A stretch of 10,633 nucleotides of DNA from CAYGHG01 sp964349515 (GCA_964349515.1 CAYGHG010000092.1:1-10633); one strand, 5' to 3'; shown: positions 1 through 6,509, numbered from the stretch's first letter. The notes: generated by a model not told the origin, from the letters alone. Made by a program: numbers and translations.

Positions 1-42
1 TAAATACATCAAACCATGGAAAAATAAAAAAACGGGGAAATA

Positions 43-1455
43 ATGGACAACAAACCGGGAAGAAACGACCCCTGCCCCTGCGGCAGCGGAAAAAAATACA
101 AAAAATGCTGCTTTCTTACAGAAGAGTCGGGCCCTGCCGCTGATTTTTCCGGCACTTCAGAACTCTTTGACGCATTCATAAAGATGAATATTGCCATAGC
201 CGCTTACAGGGACAAAATAATACAGTTTGAAAGGGACGGCCGCGACCTAAAAAAGAAACTGGAAGAGTTTGAAAAAGAGTTTGAGCCCGGAGAACCTGAC
301 CGTATCCCGGACTCTTTTTATGTTCCCTGGAGCCTGCTGGATTTGAGATTTGGCGCCGCGAACAAGGCAATTCCCGAGCGCATGCTTGAAGACAAATCAT
401 TAATAAACAAAACCGATAAAGAGACCCCATTTTATAATGTGCTGACAAGTTTTGCCTACAGTCACTATGCTTTTTATCGTGTTGTGTCATGCAAGCCGGA
501 AGAGTTGATTTTACAGGACATATACACAGGTGATGATTATACGGTATTCCCATCCCATGACATGCCCTTTGAACCGAATTCCAACAGAGACATACTATTC
601 ACCAGGCTGGTCGGCACTCCGCAGCAATCATACATTTTCACGGCCTGCGACGTGCTTGCGCCGGATATGGACTCAGCAATCCGCGAAGTGATTGATGATT
701 TCATAGAAGAATCAGACGCTTCTGCTTCCATGCCGCAGTATGAATCATACGTCAGGGCCATGAAAGACAACCATCCCAAAATCCTGCGCCTGCTTGCCCG
801 CGGGTATTTTGATGTTTCAAAACCCAAACTTCCAAAACTCGTGAACAAAGACGGGCACGCTGTTAAATTCATAACACTGCACTACAACGTCACCGACCTG
901 CCGCTGTTTAAGGAACGGATAAAAAAGATGAAGATGATCGAAAAGGAAGATGACAGCGACGAGTGGCACTGGATGAAAAGAGGCACAGGCCCTGCAGAAA
1001 CCAGAACATTAAAAGGCGTAATGAAACTGCACGGAGATATCCTAATCTGCGACCTAAACTCAGAAGAGCGCGCAGCCTCACTGATGTCCAAAATTACCAC
1101 TGAGCTGGGCAGAAGCGTCAAATTCACCCACAGCGAGTACCATTCAACAGAGTCTGCGCTCAAAGAGTTCAGGGCAATCCCGAAAACCCCCGTGCCGGAG
1201 AAACAGTTAACACCCGCACAACAGGCGGAAATTGACGCAAAACTGCGGGAGTATCTGGATGATCACTACCTGAAAGACTGGGTAAAAGACCATATCCCCG
1301 CGCTGGATCATAAGAGGCCCATAGACCTTGTCAAAACCCAGGCAGGAAGAAAAAAAGTCGAAGAACTGATTTCACAAATGGAACATATGGACGAAGTCAT
1401 GGGAAAAAATGATTTTGATTTCAACAAACTGAGAAAAAAACTAAAACTCATATAA
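43..1455 (+). CDS. SEC-C motif (zinc-binding) protein of unknown function
   Basis: A 470-residue protein opens with a complete SEC-C motif at residues 8-23 (NDPCPCGSG, then KKYKKCC). The four cysteines C11, C13, C22 and C23 form the CxC-x8-CC zinc ligand set also found at the SecA C-terminus. Residues about 45-75 are a charged, probably coiled-coil segment. The middle part (about 140-240) resembles the body shared by stand-alone SEC-C proteins. The C-terminus (about 392-455) has a compact 'WVKDHIPAL...P-x-D-x-V-x-T-x-x-GRKKVEELI' block like the one that often ends such proteins. The ATG at 43 follows a weak GGGGA. It stands alone, transcribed away from the genes downstream, and ends 4 bases before a strong hairpin. 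The zinc motif is certain. The role (possibly protein or ribosome interaction) is not known and I infer nothing further. Confidence 0.9.
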   Translation: MDNKPGRNDPCPCGSGKKYKKCCFLTEESGPAADFSGTSELFDAFIKMNIAIAAYRDKIIQFERDGRDLKKKLEEFEKEFEPGEPDRIPDSFYVPWSLLDLRFGAANKAIPERMLEDKSLINKTDKETPFYNVLTSFAYSHYAFYRVVSCKPEELILQDIYTGDDYTVFPSHDMPFEPNSNRDILFTRLVGTPQQSYIFTACDVLAPDMDSAIREVIDDFIEESDASASMPQYESYVRAMKDNHPKILRLLARGYFDVSKPKLPKLVNKDGHAVKFITLHYNVTDLPLFKERIKKMKMIEKEDDSDEWHWMKRGTGPAETRTLKGVMKLHGDILICDLNSEERAASLMSKITTELGRSVKFTHSEYHSTESALKEFRAIPKTPVPEKQLTPAQQAEIDAKLREYLDDHYLKDWVKDHIPALDHKRPIDLVKTQAGRKKVEELISQMEHMDEVMGKNDFDFNKLRKKLKLI

Positions 1456-1459
1456 CTTT

Positions 1460-1492
1460 CCCTCGCCCTCCGGGAGAGGGTCAGGGTGAGGG
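1460..1492 (+). repeat. GC-rich hairpin just after the SEC-C gene; possible terminator
   Basis: Arms CCCTCGCCCT (1460-1469) and AGGGTGAGGG (1483-1492) pair over 10 bp with one G-T wobble around a 13-base loop. The hairpin starts 4 bases after the SEC-C stop codon. Only a short TTGGTCTTT follows, so it is not a clean intrinsic terminator. It may stabilise the mRNA 3' end or be a dispersed repeat. Confidence 0.45.
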
Positions 1493-1649
1493 GTATTGGT
1501 CTTTAAGTGGTAAAGTTTTTAACCATGAGACAGGAGTTAAAGCAAAAACTATATTTTCACAATCACCTCTCACCTTTCTACTCTCTATTTTCCCTCGAAG
1601 CGAGGGGGGATTTGCCGTAAATTACCACATCTTTTTATCTTTTTTTGTC
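1493..1649. other. Gap between convergent genes with a small hairpin
   Basis: This AT-rich gap separates the SEC-C gene from the convergent Fic gene. It holds a short perfect hairpin, CCCTCG-AAG-CGAGGG (1592-1606). The stretch TATTTTCCCTCGAAGCG (1586-1602) matches, with one change, a motif that recurs at 4310 and 8612 and in part at 5521. The following GGGGATTTGCC also recurs near 8478. I see no gene here. Confidence 0.5.
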
Positions 1650-2234
1650 TCATCTGTATTTCAGAGTGAATTCCTTGAGAGGATTGTAATCCCCTTTGTC
1701 TGCCTCTTTCAGGGCTTCTATGTATTGTTTCCTTACACCGGTATTTTCAACCATTTCCCTGTCCGGCCACTTCACAGGTTCGCTGCCTGTGCTGTAAAGC
1801 AGGATATCTCCCATAAGCCTTGCATGCCTGCCGTTTCCGTTTACAAATGGGTGTATTTTTACAAGCCTATGGTGCACCATAAGTACGGTTTCAAAAAAAT
1901 CAAGCCCGTTTTTTACCCGGTAGTCATAGTCACCGCATAACCCGGCTATTTCACCGGTAATTAGATGAGAAGGCACCCCGATATTAAAGTCGCTTGTCCT
2001 ATACCTGCCCGCCCACTCCCACGTATCAGAAAACATTTCCCTGTGGAGTTTGCGTACAAACTGTTCATTAAAAGTTATCTTACGGCGTTTAGATAAATAT
2101 TTGCGGGCTGCTTTTAATATGTTTTCAGCCTCCCATAAATCAAGTTCCTGTTTTGTGGAAATATGGTTCGGCTTCAACCCTGATATATCATCTACAGGCG
2201 TGGCCCACTGCGGCCTGTTGAGTTCGTCTTTCAC
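1650..2234 (-). CDS. Mobile mystery protein B, Fic-fold putative nucleotidyl transferase
   Basis: A 194-residue protein carries the Fic motif HPFVNGNGRHAR at residues 128-139. Fic proteins usually transfer AMP to target hydroxyl groups, with the His as general base and the acidic residue after the variable position holding Mg2+. Here that position is Asn132 rather than Asp/Glu. From memory this Asn form is common in the mobile mystery B family, so it need not mean inactivity, but the reaction cannot be taken as standard AMPylation. The upstream TWEWAGRYRTSDFNIG segment is typical of Fic proteins. The start is a GTG at 2234, 5 bases after the partner's stop, with no clear ribosome binding site, which suggests translational coupling. 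With the XRE gene upstream it forms the two-gene mobile mystery A/B module, which I know as being found in mobile or accessory DNA. Confidence 0.88.
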   Translation of the reverse strand: MKDELNRPQWATPVDDISGLKPNHISTKQELDLWEAENILKAARKYLSKRRKITFNEQFVRKLHREMFSDTWEWAGRYRTSDFNIGVPSHLITGEIAGLCGDYDYRVKNGLDFFETVLMVHHRLVKIHPFVNGNGRHARLMGDILLYSTGSEPVKWPDREMVENTGVRKQYIEALKEADKGDYNPLKEFTLKYR

Positions 2235-2239
2235 CGGAG

Positions 2240-2689
2240 CTATTCCCAGAGGCCCGAGTCGGGTTTTTTGGCAAGCTCATCAGCGAGTGCTTCAAGCCGT
2301 TTTTCATATTCAGCTTTTGACGGCGACTGCTCTTCCATGGCCATATTGGAATATGTTTCACTCAGTATTTTTTCAGCCTTAATTCTTGCCTGCTTTTTTA
2401 TTATCTGGTTATAGGGCTCAACAGGTTTAAAAGAAATCTGCAGGGTGCTTGCCAGGTGCCTCAAAGCTTTTATAATACTCCCAAGCTGTGCCTTATCCGC
2501 ATTTTTTTCCATTTCGAGATAAGAAGCCTGCTTAATGCCAAGCCTTTTTGCCATCTGCACCTGAGTTAACCCAAGAGACTTACGCAGGTCACGAATCTTT
2601 GCAGATAATTCATCAGGGGAAAATGGCGTACCATTTTCTAAGGATTCAAATACCTGTTTTCGCTTTAATTCTTTAAATTTTTCTTTCAT
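2240..2689 (-). CDS. Mobile mystery protein A, XRE-family DNA-binding regulator
   Basis: A 149-residue protein has an HTH_3/XRE helix-turn-helix at about residues 28-85 (IRDLRKSLGLTQVQMAKRLG then IKQASYLEMEK), which is the classic 'LTQ..mAkrlGikQasyl.mEk' pattern. It is preceded by a basic N-terminus and followed by a Lys/Glu-rich helical tail. This is the arrangement of mobile mystery protein A. It is first in an operon with the Fic gene. The promoter 2734-2762 and three palindromes in front of it are strong candidates for its own operator sites, so autorepression is likely (inference). The ATG at 2689 has only a weak GGTG upstream. The family is well recognised; its biological role is not established. 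Confidence 0.9.
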   Translation of the reverse strand: MKEKFKELKRKQVFESLENGTPFSPDELSAKIRDLRKSLGLTQVQMAKRLGIKQASYLEMEKNADKAQLGSIIKALRHLASTLQISFKPVEPYNQIIKKQARIKAEKILSETYSNMAMEEQSPSKAEYEKRLEALADELAKKPDSGLWE

Positions 2690-2703
2690 CGCATCACCAT
2701 AAT

Positions 2704-2785
2704 ATAGGTTTAAACCTATCTTTTCTTGCTATAAATATAGGTTATAACCAATATTTTGTCAACATAAATATAGGTTTAAACCTAT
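2704..2785. promoter_or_regulatory. Three-site palindromic operator array, 33-bp period
   Basis: Two identical perfect 16-bp palindromes, ATAGGTTTAAACCTAT, lie at 2704-2719 and 2770-2785. A variant, ATAGGTTATAACCAAT, lies between them at 2737-2752. The centres are at 2711.5, 2744.5 and 2777.5, so both intervals are exactly 33 bp, about three helical turns. The third site extends to a perfect 22-bp palindrome. The sites fall upstream of the -35, in the -35/-10 spacer, and in the transcribed leader. The linkers also share an ATAAAT end, so the array looks like an imperfect 33-bp tandem repeat. The likely ligand is the XRE protein encoded just downstream. Confidence 0.85.
2734..2762 (-). promoter_or_regulatory. 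Sigma70-type promoter of the mobile mystery A/B operon
   Basis: On the minus strand TTGACA (2762-2757) and TATATT (2739-2734) are separated by exactly 17 bases, close to the ideal consensus. Transcription would start near 2727, giving a leader of about 38 bases. The middle palindromic operator lies inside the spacer. Confidence 0.82.
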
Positions 2786-2794
2786 ATTATTTGA

Positions 2795-2862
2795 CCCCCT
2801 TTCCCACTCTTTACAGTACCCCCTTGAGGGGTAGAAAGGGGGGCAGGGGGGATTCGCCTTTA
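2795..2862. repeat. Dispersed repeat R3, copy a (nested hairpin)
   Basis: The inner palindrome TACCCCCTTGAGGGGTA (2817-2833) is enclosed by outer arms CCCCCTTT (2795-2802) and AAAGGGGG (2835-2842), so the whole can fold as a nested hairpin. The same inner 17-mer, CACTCTTTA-type spacer and outer arms recur at 6921-6966. The tail ends in GGGGATTCGCCTTTAAGT, a motif also seen near 8478. There is no coding potential. Confidence 0.75.
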
Positions 2863-2886
2863 AGTATTAGTCATAAAACAAAAAAA

Positions 2887-3006
2887 ACACCTTTCATCCA
2901 TGTAGAGTACGGCCACCGTAGTGGTACCGCGTCTTTGTCCTTGCCGTCAAAACCAAATACCGGGAGGGCACGGTGCCGGCCTTTGCCTGTCTTTACGCCG
3001 CCGGCA
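2887..3006. repeat. Dispersed repeat R1, copy a, overlapping the HEPN gene's end
   Basis: This is a diverged R1 copy. GTACGGCCACCGT, CCGCGTCTTTGTCCTT and the core AAAACCAAATACCGGGAGGG (2949 onward) match copy b at 4172-4238. Its right end holds a 7-bp inverted repeat, TGCCGGC (2974-2980) and GCCGGCA (3000-3006), spanning the stop codon of the HEPN gene. The repeat therefore meets or slightly enters that gene's 3' end. Confidence 0.65.
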
Positions 3007-3406
3007 GTTTCGAAACTACAAACCCTAGTACTTCACGCGCATCTTCACAAAGCTTAATCGCCTCTTTTTCCCTTATCAGGCGTTCTTCATATTCAGCCAT
3101 GTTTTTTACTTTCAGTATCTTCAGAACCTTTGTTTTAAGACCGGACAATTCTTCGTGTTTTACAGACTGAACAGACATCAAAAGCTGAGCGGCATCTTCG
3201 TGTCTGGAGCTTGTGCTTCTTTTTGATAAGTAATATACACACAGCGTGTCAACAGCTGATATACAGCCGTGTATAGCGCATATGGAAGCGGATGCATAGG
3301 AGGCGTCTTTCAAAGCCTTATCAGCAGATTTAAGACATTCTGACGAACGTTTCAAAAAATTTATATACAGATGCCTGTCCGTACTTTTGGAGTTTGTTTT
3401 TTTCAT
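2993..3406 (-). CDS. HEPN-domain protein, probable toxin partner of the MNT gene
   Basis: A 137-residue all-helical protein matches the HEPN subfamily that pairs with HTH-nucleotidyltransferases. It has a long first helix, then YASASICAIHGCISAVDTL, then R63-STSSR-H69. R63 and H69 fit the R-x4-6-H signature of HEPN ribonucleases, followed by a helical 'LL..v...h..L..LK.kvLK.K..AEYEER' section. HEPN toxins of this kind cleave RNA and are held inactive by the MNT partner, in one studied case by AMPylation of the HEPN protein. It starts with ATG at 3406 behind AGAGGGG, 28 bases after the MNT gene's stop, so the two are one operon. The last codons lie at the edge of repeat R1a. Activity is inferred from family and context. 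Confidence 0.85.
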   Translation of the reverse strand: MKKTNSKSTDRHLYINFLKRSSECLKSADKALKDASYASASICAIHGCISAVDTLCVYYLSKRSTSSRHEDAAQLLMSVQSVKHEELSGLKTKVLKILKVKNMAEYEERLIREKEAIKLCEDAREVLGFVVSKLPAA

Positions 3407-3434
3407 CTCTTCCCCTCTATATGTTTAATGAAAA

Positions 3435-4037
3435 TTATATTATGGAAATACCTTCCTTTTCAATATTTTTTATCACTTTCAGTTTTGCCTTTTCCTTTCT
3501 TTCCCTTTCCGTCAGCACATAAACCACAAGAGTCTTTCCCGTAAGAGCGGCAATTGATGACGCCATATTCGCCTCGTACTTTTCAAAACTTTTTTTATCC
3601 CTGTCACTTTTCACAAGCACATACAAATCAACATCGCTCTCATCCGAGAAATCGCCACGCGCAACAGAGCCGAAAAGTTTTGCCTCCAGAACCCCACTGC
3701 CCTTAAGCGCGGAAGCAATGGTTTTTTTTATCTCTTCTACAGGGCCTTTTGCGTCAATCAAAGGCCCACATGCAGACGCCGCTGTTTTATAGGCATAGCT
3801 TTCCCTGTTTACCTCCCACACAACAGCGGTACCCACCCTGCGCTTAACCGTCATGCCTGCAGACTCAAAAAAATTCATGGCCCTAAGCACGGTCATCACA
3901 GGCAGATTCACAATACGCGCCGCCTCGGCAGTGGTCATAGGGGTATAGTTATATGTCAGAAACATCGCGATTTTCAGCTTTGTTTTGGTATCAATCAACA
4001 TCTCAGGCCGTATCCGTAAATCCACGCTCCACCTCAT
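3435..4037 (-). CDS. Winged-helix plus MNT nucleotidyltransferase, probable antitoxin and regulator
   Basis: The N-terminal half (about residues 18-84 from the ATG at 4037) is a winged helix-turn-helix (MTTAEAARIVNLPVMTVLRAM). The C-terminal half carries the polymerase-beta NTase signature LFGSVARGDFSDESDVDLYV, with GS at 123-124, RG at 127-128 and metal-binding D135 and D137. I do not see an obvious third acidic residue in the last strand (TLVVYVLTE). Start choice: the frame is open back to 4115, but the extended -10 promoter at 4053-4061 lies inside that longer frame, so it is too long. ATG 4037 has no Shine-Dalgarno. GTG 4025 is preceded by AGGTGG at short spacing and is an equally good start. 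It is first in the operon with the HEPN gene. It probably neutralises the HEPN protein and, through its HTH, represses its own promoter (inference). Confidence 0.87.
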   Translation of the reverse strand: MRWSVDLRIRPEMLIDTKTKLKIAMFLTYNYTPMTTAEAARIVNLPVMTVLRAMNFFESAGMTVKRRVGTAVVWEVNRESYAYKTAASACGPLIDAKGPVEEIKKTIASALKGSGVLEAKLFGSVARGDFSDESDVDLYVLVKSDRDKKSFEKYEANMASSIAALTGKTLVVYVLTERERKEKAKLKVIKNIEKEGISII

Positions 4038-4045
4038 AACATTTT

Positions 4046-4061
4046 TGTTATAATTATAACA
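4046..4061 (-). promoter_or_regulatory. Palindromic extended -10 promoter/operator of the MNT-HEPN operon
   Basis: The perfect 16-bp palindrome TGTTATAATTATAACA contains an extended -10 element on the minus strand, TGT-TATAAT (4061-4053). The -35 at 17 bases upstream (CTGGAC) is poor, as expected for an extended -10 promoter. The start point would be near 4046. A dimeric regulator bound here would block RNA polymerase directly. The winged-helix MNT protein is the obvious candidate. Confidence 0.65.
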
Positions 4062-4124
4062 TTTAAGTACAGTAAGTCCAGCAAAAACAAAATGTTTTTC
4101 GCCTACAAAAAACAAAACGCCCCA

Positions 4125-4350
4125 TTGTTTTAGTATAATCTATTTTCGATTAAAAAAAACGCCCCTTGTAGGGTACGGCCACCGTGCCGTACCGCGTCTT
4201 TGTCCTTTCCGCCAAAACCAAATACCGGAAGGGCACGGAGGCCCTTCCCTACAGGAATAAAAACGTCTCGTTGTTTTGGCACTATCTATTTTCGATTGTT
4301 CGATTGCTCTATTTTCCCGCGAAGCGCAGCCCTTCCCAACAGGAACATAA
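4125..4350. repeat. Dispersed repeat R1, copy b (most complete)
   Basis: Two hairpins with 8-bp arms and 6-base loops lie here: GGTACGGC/GCCGTACC (4172-4193) and GGAAGGGC/GCCCTTCC (4227-4248). The segment 4214-4283 is identical over 70 bp to 8524-8593. After it, copy b has a tandem duplication of TTCGATTG that copy c lacks. A 27-base direct repeat with 4 mismatches (4125-4151 and 4271-4297) flanks the hairpin unit, at a 146-bp period. Open frames through it are not convincing genes. Confidence 0.8.
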
Positions 4351-4502
4351 CAGTAGGACTCCAAATGTTGCATTGAGTAACATTTGTTTGATGATAACAT
4401 TTTTTCAGACGAGTTTTATTGATAATAGGTTATTCTGTTTGTCCGGAAGTTATTGCAATAACCGGGTTCTGCCAAACCCTTATCACTGCACGTTGTTTAA
4501 TA
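4351..4502. other. Gap with a half copy of repeat R2; no gene seen
   Basis: GGACTCCAAATGTTGCATTGAG (4357-4378 region) matches the right half of palindromic repeat R2 with few changes, so it is a decayed or truncated copy. TGATGATAACATTTTT (4389-4404) is repeated exactly at 9263-9278, in front of the membrane-protein gene. The remainder is AT-rich with no credible open frame. No terminator is seen for the LRR gene ending at 4503. Confidence 0.55.
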
Positions 4503-5348
4503 TCAGTAGAAAACTGTGATTTCCCTATTAGTCAGGTATGGAATATATGTATTAATAGATTCGTCGTTCAACGGATTTCCCCTCAGATCTATAAACTCCA
4601 AGTTGGTTGAAGCATTTCTCGTAAGTGCCGAAATATCCTCTATCTGATTTCCTGCAAGTACTATCCATTTTATGTTGTTTTTATTCTCAAGTACTGTTAT
4701 ATCGGAAATATCGTTATTTATGAGTCTGAGTTCCATCAGATGCTGCATGTTGGCAAGAAACGAAATGTCCGTTATATTGTTGAAATTCAGCTCAAGCACG
4801 ATGAGGGATGTCCATGTGCTTATAGCTGAAAAATCCGTAACTTCAATATTGTTGGCATAAAAATTCAATAACGACCACAGTTGCGAAAGTCCGGACAAAG
4901 ATGCCACATCTGTATTTGAAATATCAAGTTCAATAAGTAAGGACTTACAATTCGTCAGGGCATCAATATTTGTCACATCAGTACCTCTGATTTTTAGCCT
5001 CACCAGGGATTCCATGTCTGCAACCGGCTGCAGATCTGTAATCGGATTATTGTTCAGCACCATTGTGTCTGTCCACCTGAGCTGTTCCACTCCTGTTAAA
5101 TCCTGTATGTTTTTACCGGAAAGGTCAAGAGAAGAAGCGTTTCTTATATCTTCCCTGCAAACTATATGTTTCGCACCTGTGAATTCCAATATGGCATTTT
5201 CCAGATTTGAATCAGAAAATATCAACTGCTTCTCGCACACCCTGTCAATAGGTATAGGTCCGGTTGTCTGCTTACACCCTGTCTGGATAAGCAGTAAAGA
5301 AAACAACAAAACGAGAAAGAAAAGTTGATATGATTTATTTTGTCCCAT
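4503..5348 (-). CDS. Leucine-rich-repeat lipoprotein (internalin-like repeats)
   Basis: A 281-residue exported protein has an N-terminal hydrophobic stretch (residues 9-21) ending at TGC, with Cys25 as the likely lipidated residue. The Gln at -3 is unusual for a lipobox. About eight 22-24-residue leucine-rich repeats run from about 72 to 262, with the pattern 'L.L..N.I.di..l..l..L..L.l' (for example VLELNFNNITDISFLANMQHL). Such repeats form a curved protein-binding surface, so it probably binds something at the cell surface; the target is unknown. The ATG at 5348 has no Shine-Dalgarno, but a good promoter places the transcription start at or next to that ATG, which suggests a leaderless mRNA. 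No enzymatic domain follows the repeats. It stands alone in the same direction as the GH5 gene. Confidence 0.88.
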   Translation of the reverse strand: MGQNKSYQLFFLVLLFSLLLIQTGCKQTTGPIPIDRVCEKQLIFSDSNLENAILEFTGAKHIVCREDIRNASSLDLSGKNIQDLTGVEQLRWTDTMVLNNNPITDLQPVADMESLVRLKIRGTDVTNIDALTNCKSLLIELDISNTDVASLSGLSQLWSLLNFYANNIEVTDFSAISTWTSLIVLELNFNNITDISFLANMQHLMELRLINNDISDITVLENKNNIKWIVLAGNQIEDISALTRNASTNLEFIDLRGNPLNDESINTYIPYLTNREITVFY

Positions 5349-5354
5349 ATATAC

Positions 5355-5383
5355 ATTTTATCGCTCAGCACTGTAAAAGTCAA
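5355..5383 (-). promoter_or_regulatory. Sigma70-type promoter of the LRR gene, leaderless start
   Basis: On the minus strand TTGACT (5383-5378) and TAAAAT (5360-5355) are 17 bases apart. The expected start point, about 7 bases past the -10, is 5348, which is the A of the ATG. No ribosome binding site lies between. Confidence 0.7.
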
Positions 5384-5448
5384 AATAAATAGCTCTCTAT
5401 TTTAGCCTCTTGACGGTTTTGTTTGCTTACACCTCCAGACTCTCTATA

Positions 5449-5491
5449 CTTAATGCAACAAATAGGGTCGGACCCCAAATGTTGCATTAAG
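5449..5491. repeat. Palindromic repeat R2, copy a
   Basis: Perfect 12-bp arms CTTAATGCAACA (5449-5460) and TGTTGCATTAAG (5480-5491) enclose a central GGGTC-G-GACCC palindrome. The same 41-bp core recurs at 6779 and 9312. It lies in the gap between the LRR and GH5 genes. Related palindromes elsewhere are moved by REP-type tyrosine transposases, but none is encoded here. Confidence 0.82.
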
Positions 5492-5516
5492 GGGGCAGGC
5501 CTTTGTCTATCTCCTC

Positions 5517-6503
5517 TCACCTATCCCGCGAAGCGAACTGCTTCATATACTCTATAGTTTTTGAGGTGTTTTTTATGCTGTATCTGCTTGTCAGCGCAAC
5601 TTCTTCTCCCCAGCCGAAAAGCGACTTAAACATCCCGTCCTTTGTCATGTCCATGGCCGCGCAATCACTGTTTCCCGGCCCCCATGACCACGCCAGCCAT
5701 CCTATCCCCCTCTTTTCGCACTCCTCAATTACTGTGTCATACCTATACCCCTTACTGCAGTTTGCGCCAAACGGCGCGAACCCCCCTATTATTAATGGAA
5801 CCTTGACATACTTCGCGTGCTCAAGCGCGTCCTGAATCCTCTCTACGGTTTTTTCCTGCCACCACGGGTGCAGCGAATAAATAATGTTCTTTTCAGGGTC
5901 CGCCTTCAATATTTCTTCCGCGGCTATGTAATAGAAATCTATATCCTGCCCGCACTTTACCCCGTCAATCACTATCGGAACGCGGATGCCCGCGGTGCGC
6001 AGATCATTTACCGCCTTTGAGTATTTCTCAATGAAATCCAGATGCCCCACTCTCCAGTCCCCTATCTCATTGCCGTAATTTAGGAAAAGATATTTGTCAT
6101 GTTTTTTTATCACCTCAACCACTTCGGGCGATGTCCAGTAAGCCGTAAGTTCGGTAAATACATCGTCATCCCACTTGCATTTTTTGTCATGCAGTTCAAT
6201 CATGGGAACCATGCCAAACCCGGCGCAGAGCCCTATCAGCCTGTCAAGTTCTTCCGCTGTACCGTCTTTAATTGCCCAGACAATTCTGACTGTATTGGCG
6301 CCTGTTTTCGCTATCTCAGCCATATTGGTTCCCTCTTTGTCATTCCACACAAACATCTTGTTTACCCCGCGCATTATCAGCTCTTCTCCGCCCGGCGCGT
6401 ATATTTTGTTTTCTTTAACATAAAACCCCGGCTGAGAATCCGCAAGCGCCGGGCAAAACAATACCACAACAAAAACCCCTGCCAGAAAAAACTTTTTCCC
6501 CAT
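5517..6503 (-). CDS. Exported GH5 (mannanase-like) protein lacking the catalytic nucleophile
   Basis: A signal peptide (residues 1-21, ending ALA before DS) precedes a glycoside hydrolase family 5 barrel that looks most like the endo-mannanase subfamily. Residues are counted from the ATG at 6503. Visible hallmarks are MRGVN (about 44-48), ANTVRIV with R73, ELHD with H105, NYGNE with the acid/base E146, SLHPWW with H212 and GWLAWSWGPGNSD (about 268-280). The nucleophile normally sits in an 'IGEFG' strand; here it reads LIIGGFAPFG, so G241 replaces Glu. A retaining GH5 enzyme without it should not hydrolyse, so this is probably a carbohydrate-binding pseudoenzyme, unless another acid substitutes. 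Start choice: GGAGG (6515-6511) lies 7 bases before ATG 6503 but only 1 base before ATG 6509. A GGGCTT/AAGCCC hairpin (6530-6548) lies in the leader. The last codons overlap a CCCGCGAAGCG repeat motif. Confidence 0.88.
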   Translation of the reverse strand: MGKKFFLAGVFVVVLFCPALADSQPGFYVKENKIYAPGGEELIMRGVNKMFVWNDKEGTNMAEIAKTGANTVRIVWAIKDGTAEELDRLIGLCAGFGMVPMIELHDKKCKWDDDVFTELTAYWTSPEVVEVIKKHDKYLFLNYGNEIGDWRVGHLDFIEKYSKAVNDLRTAGIRVPIVIDGVKCGQDIDFYYIAAEEILKADPEKNIIYSLHPWWQEKTVERIQDALEHAKYVKVPLIIGGFAPFGANCSKGYRYDTVIEECEKRGIGWLAWSWGPGNSDCAAMDMTKDGMFKSLFGWGEEVALTSRYSIKNTSKTIEYMKQFASRDR

Positions 6504-6509
6504 TTTCAT

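Noticed and set aside
176..1163. Minus-strand open frames of 93-125 codons
   Set aside because: They are antisense to the SEC-C gene, which has a clear motif and consistent coding character.
1592..1606. CCCTCG-AAG-CGAGGG hairpin as an intrinsic terminator
   Set aside because: No T-tract follows on the strand of either neighbouring gene.
2701..2790. CRISPR-like or iteron origin reading of the 33-bp repeats
   Set aside because: There are only three units, the linkers are not unique spacers, and the array overlaps a near-consensus promoter. No replication or cas gene is present.
2791..3170. Plus-strand open frames of 88 and 65 codons
   Set aside because: They read through repeats R3a and R1a and the antisense of the HEPN gene, with no protein-like pattern.
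4140..4519. Overlapping open frames of 86 and 111 codons on both strands
   Set aside because: Both are read through repeat R1b and the R2 half copy. The same text appears as non-coding repeat at 8486-8628.
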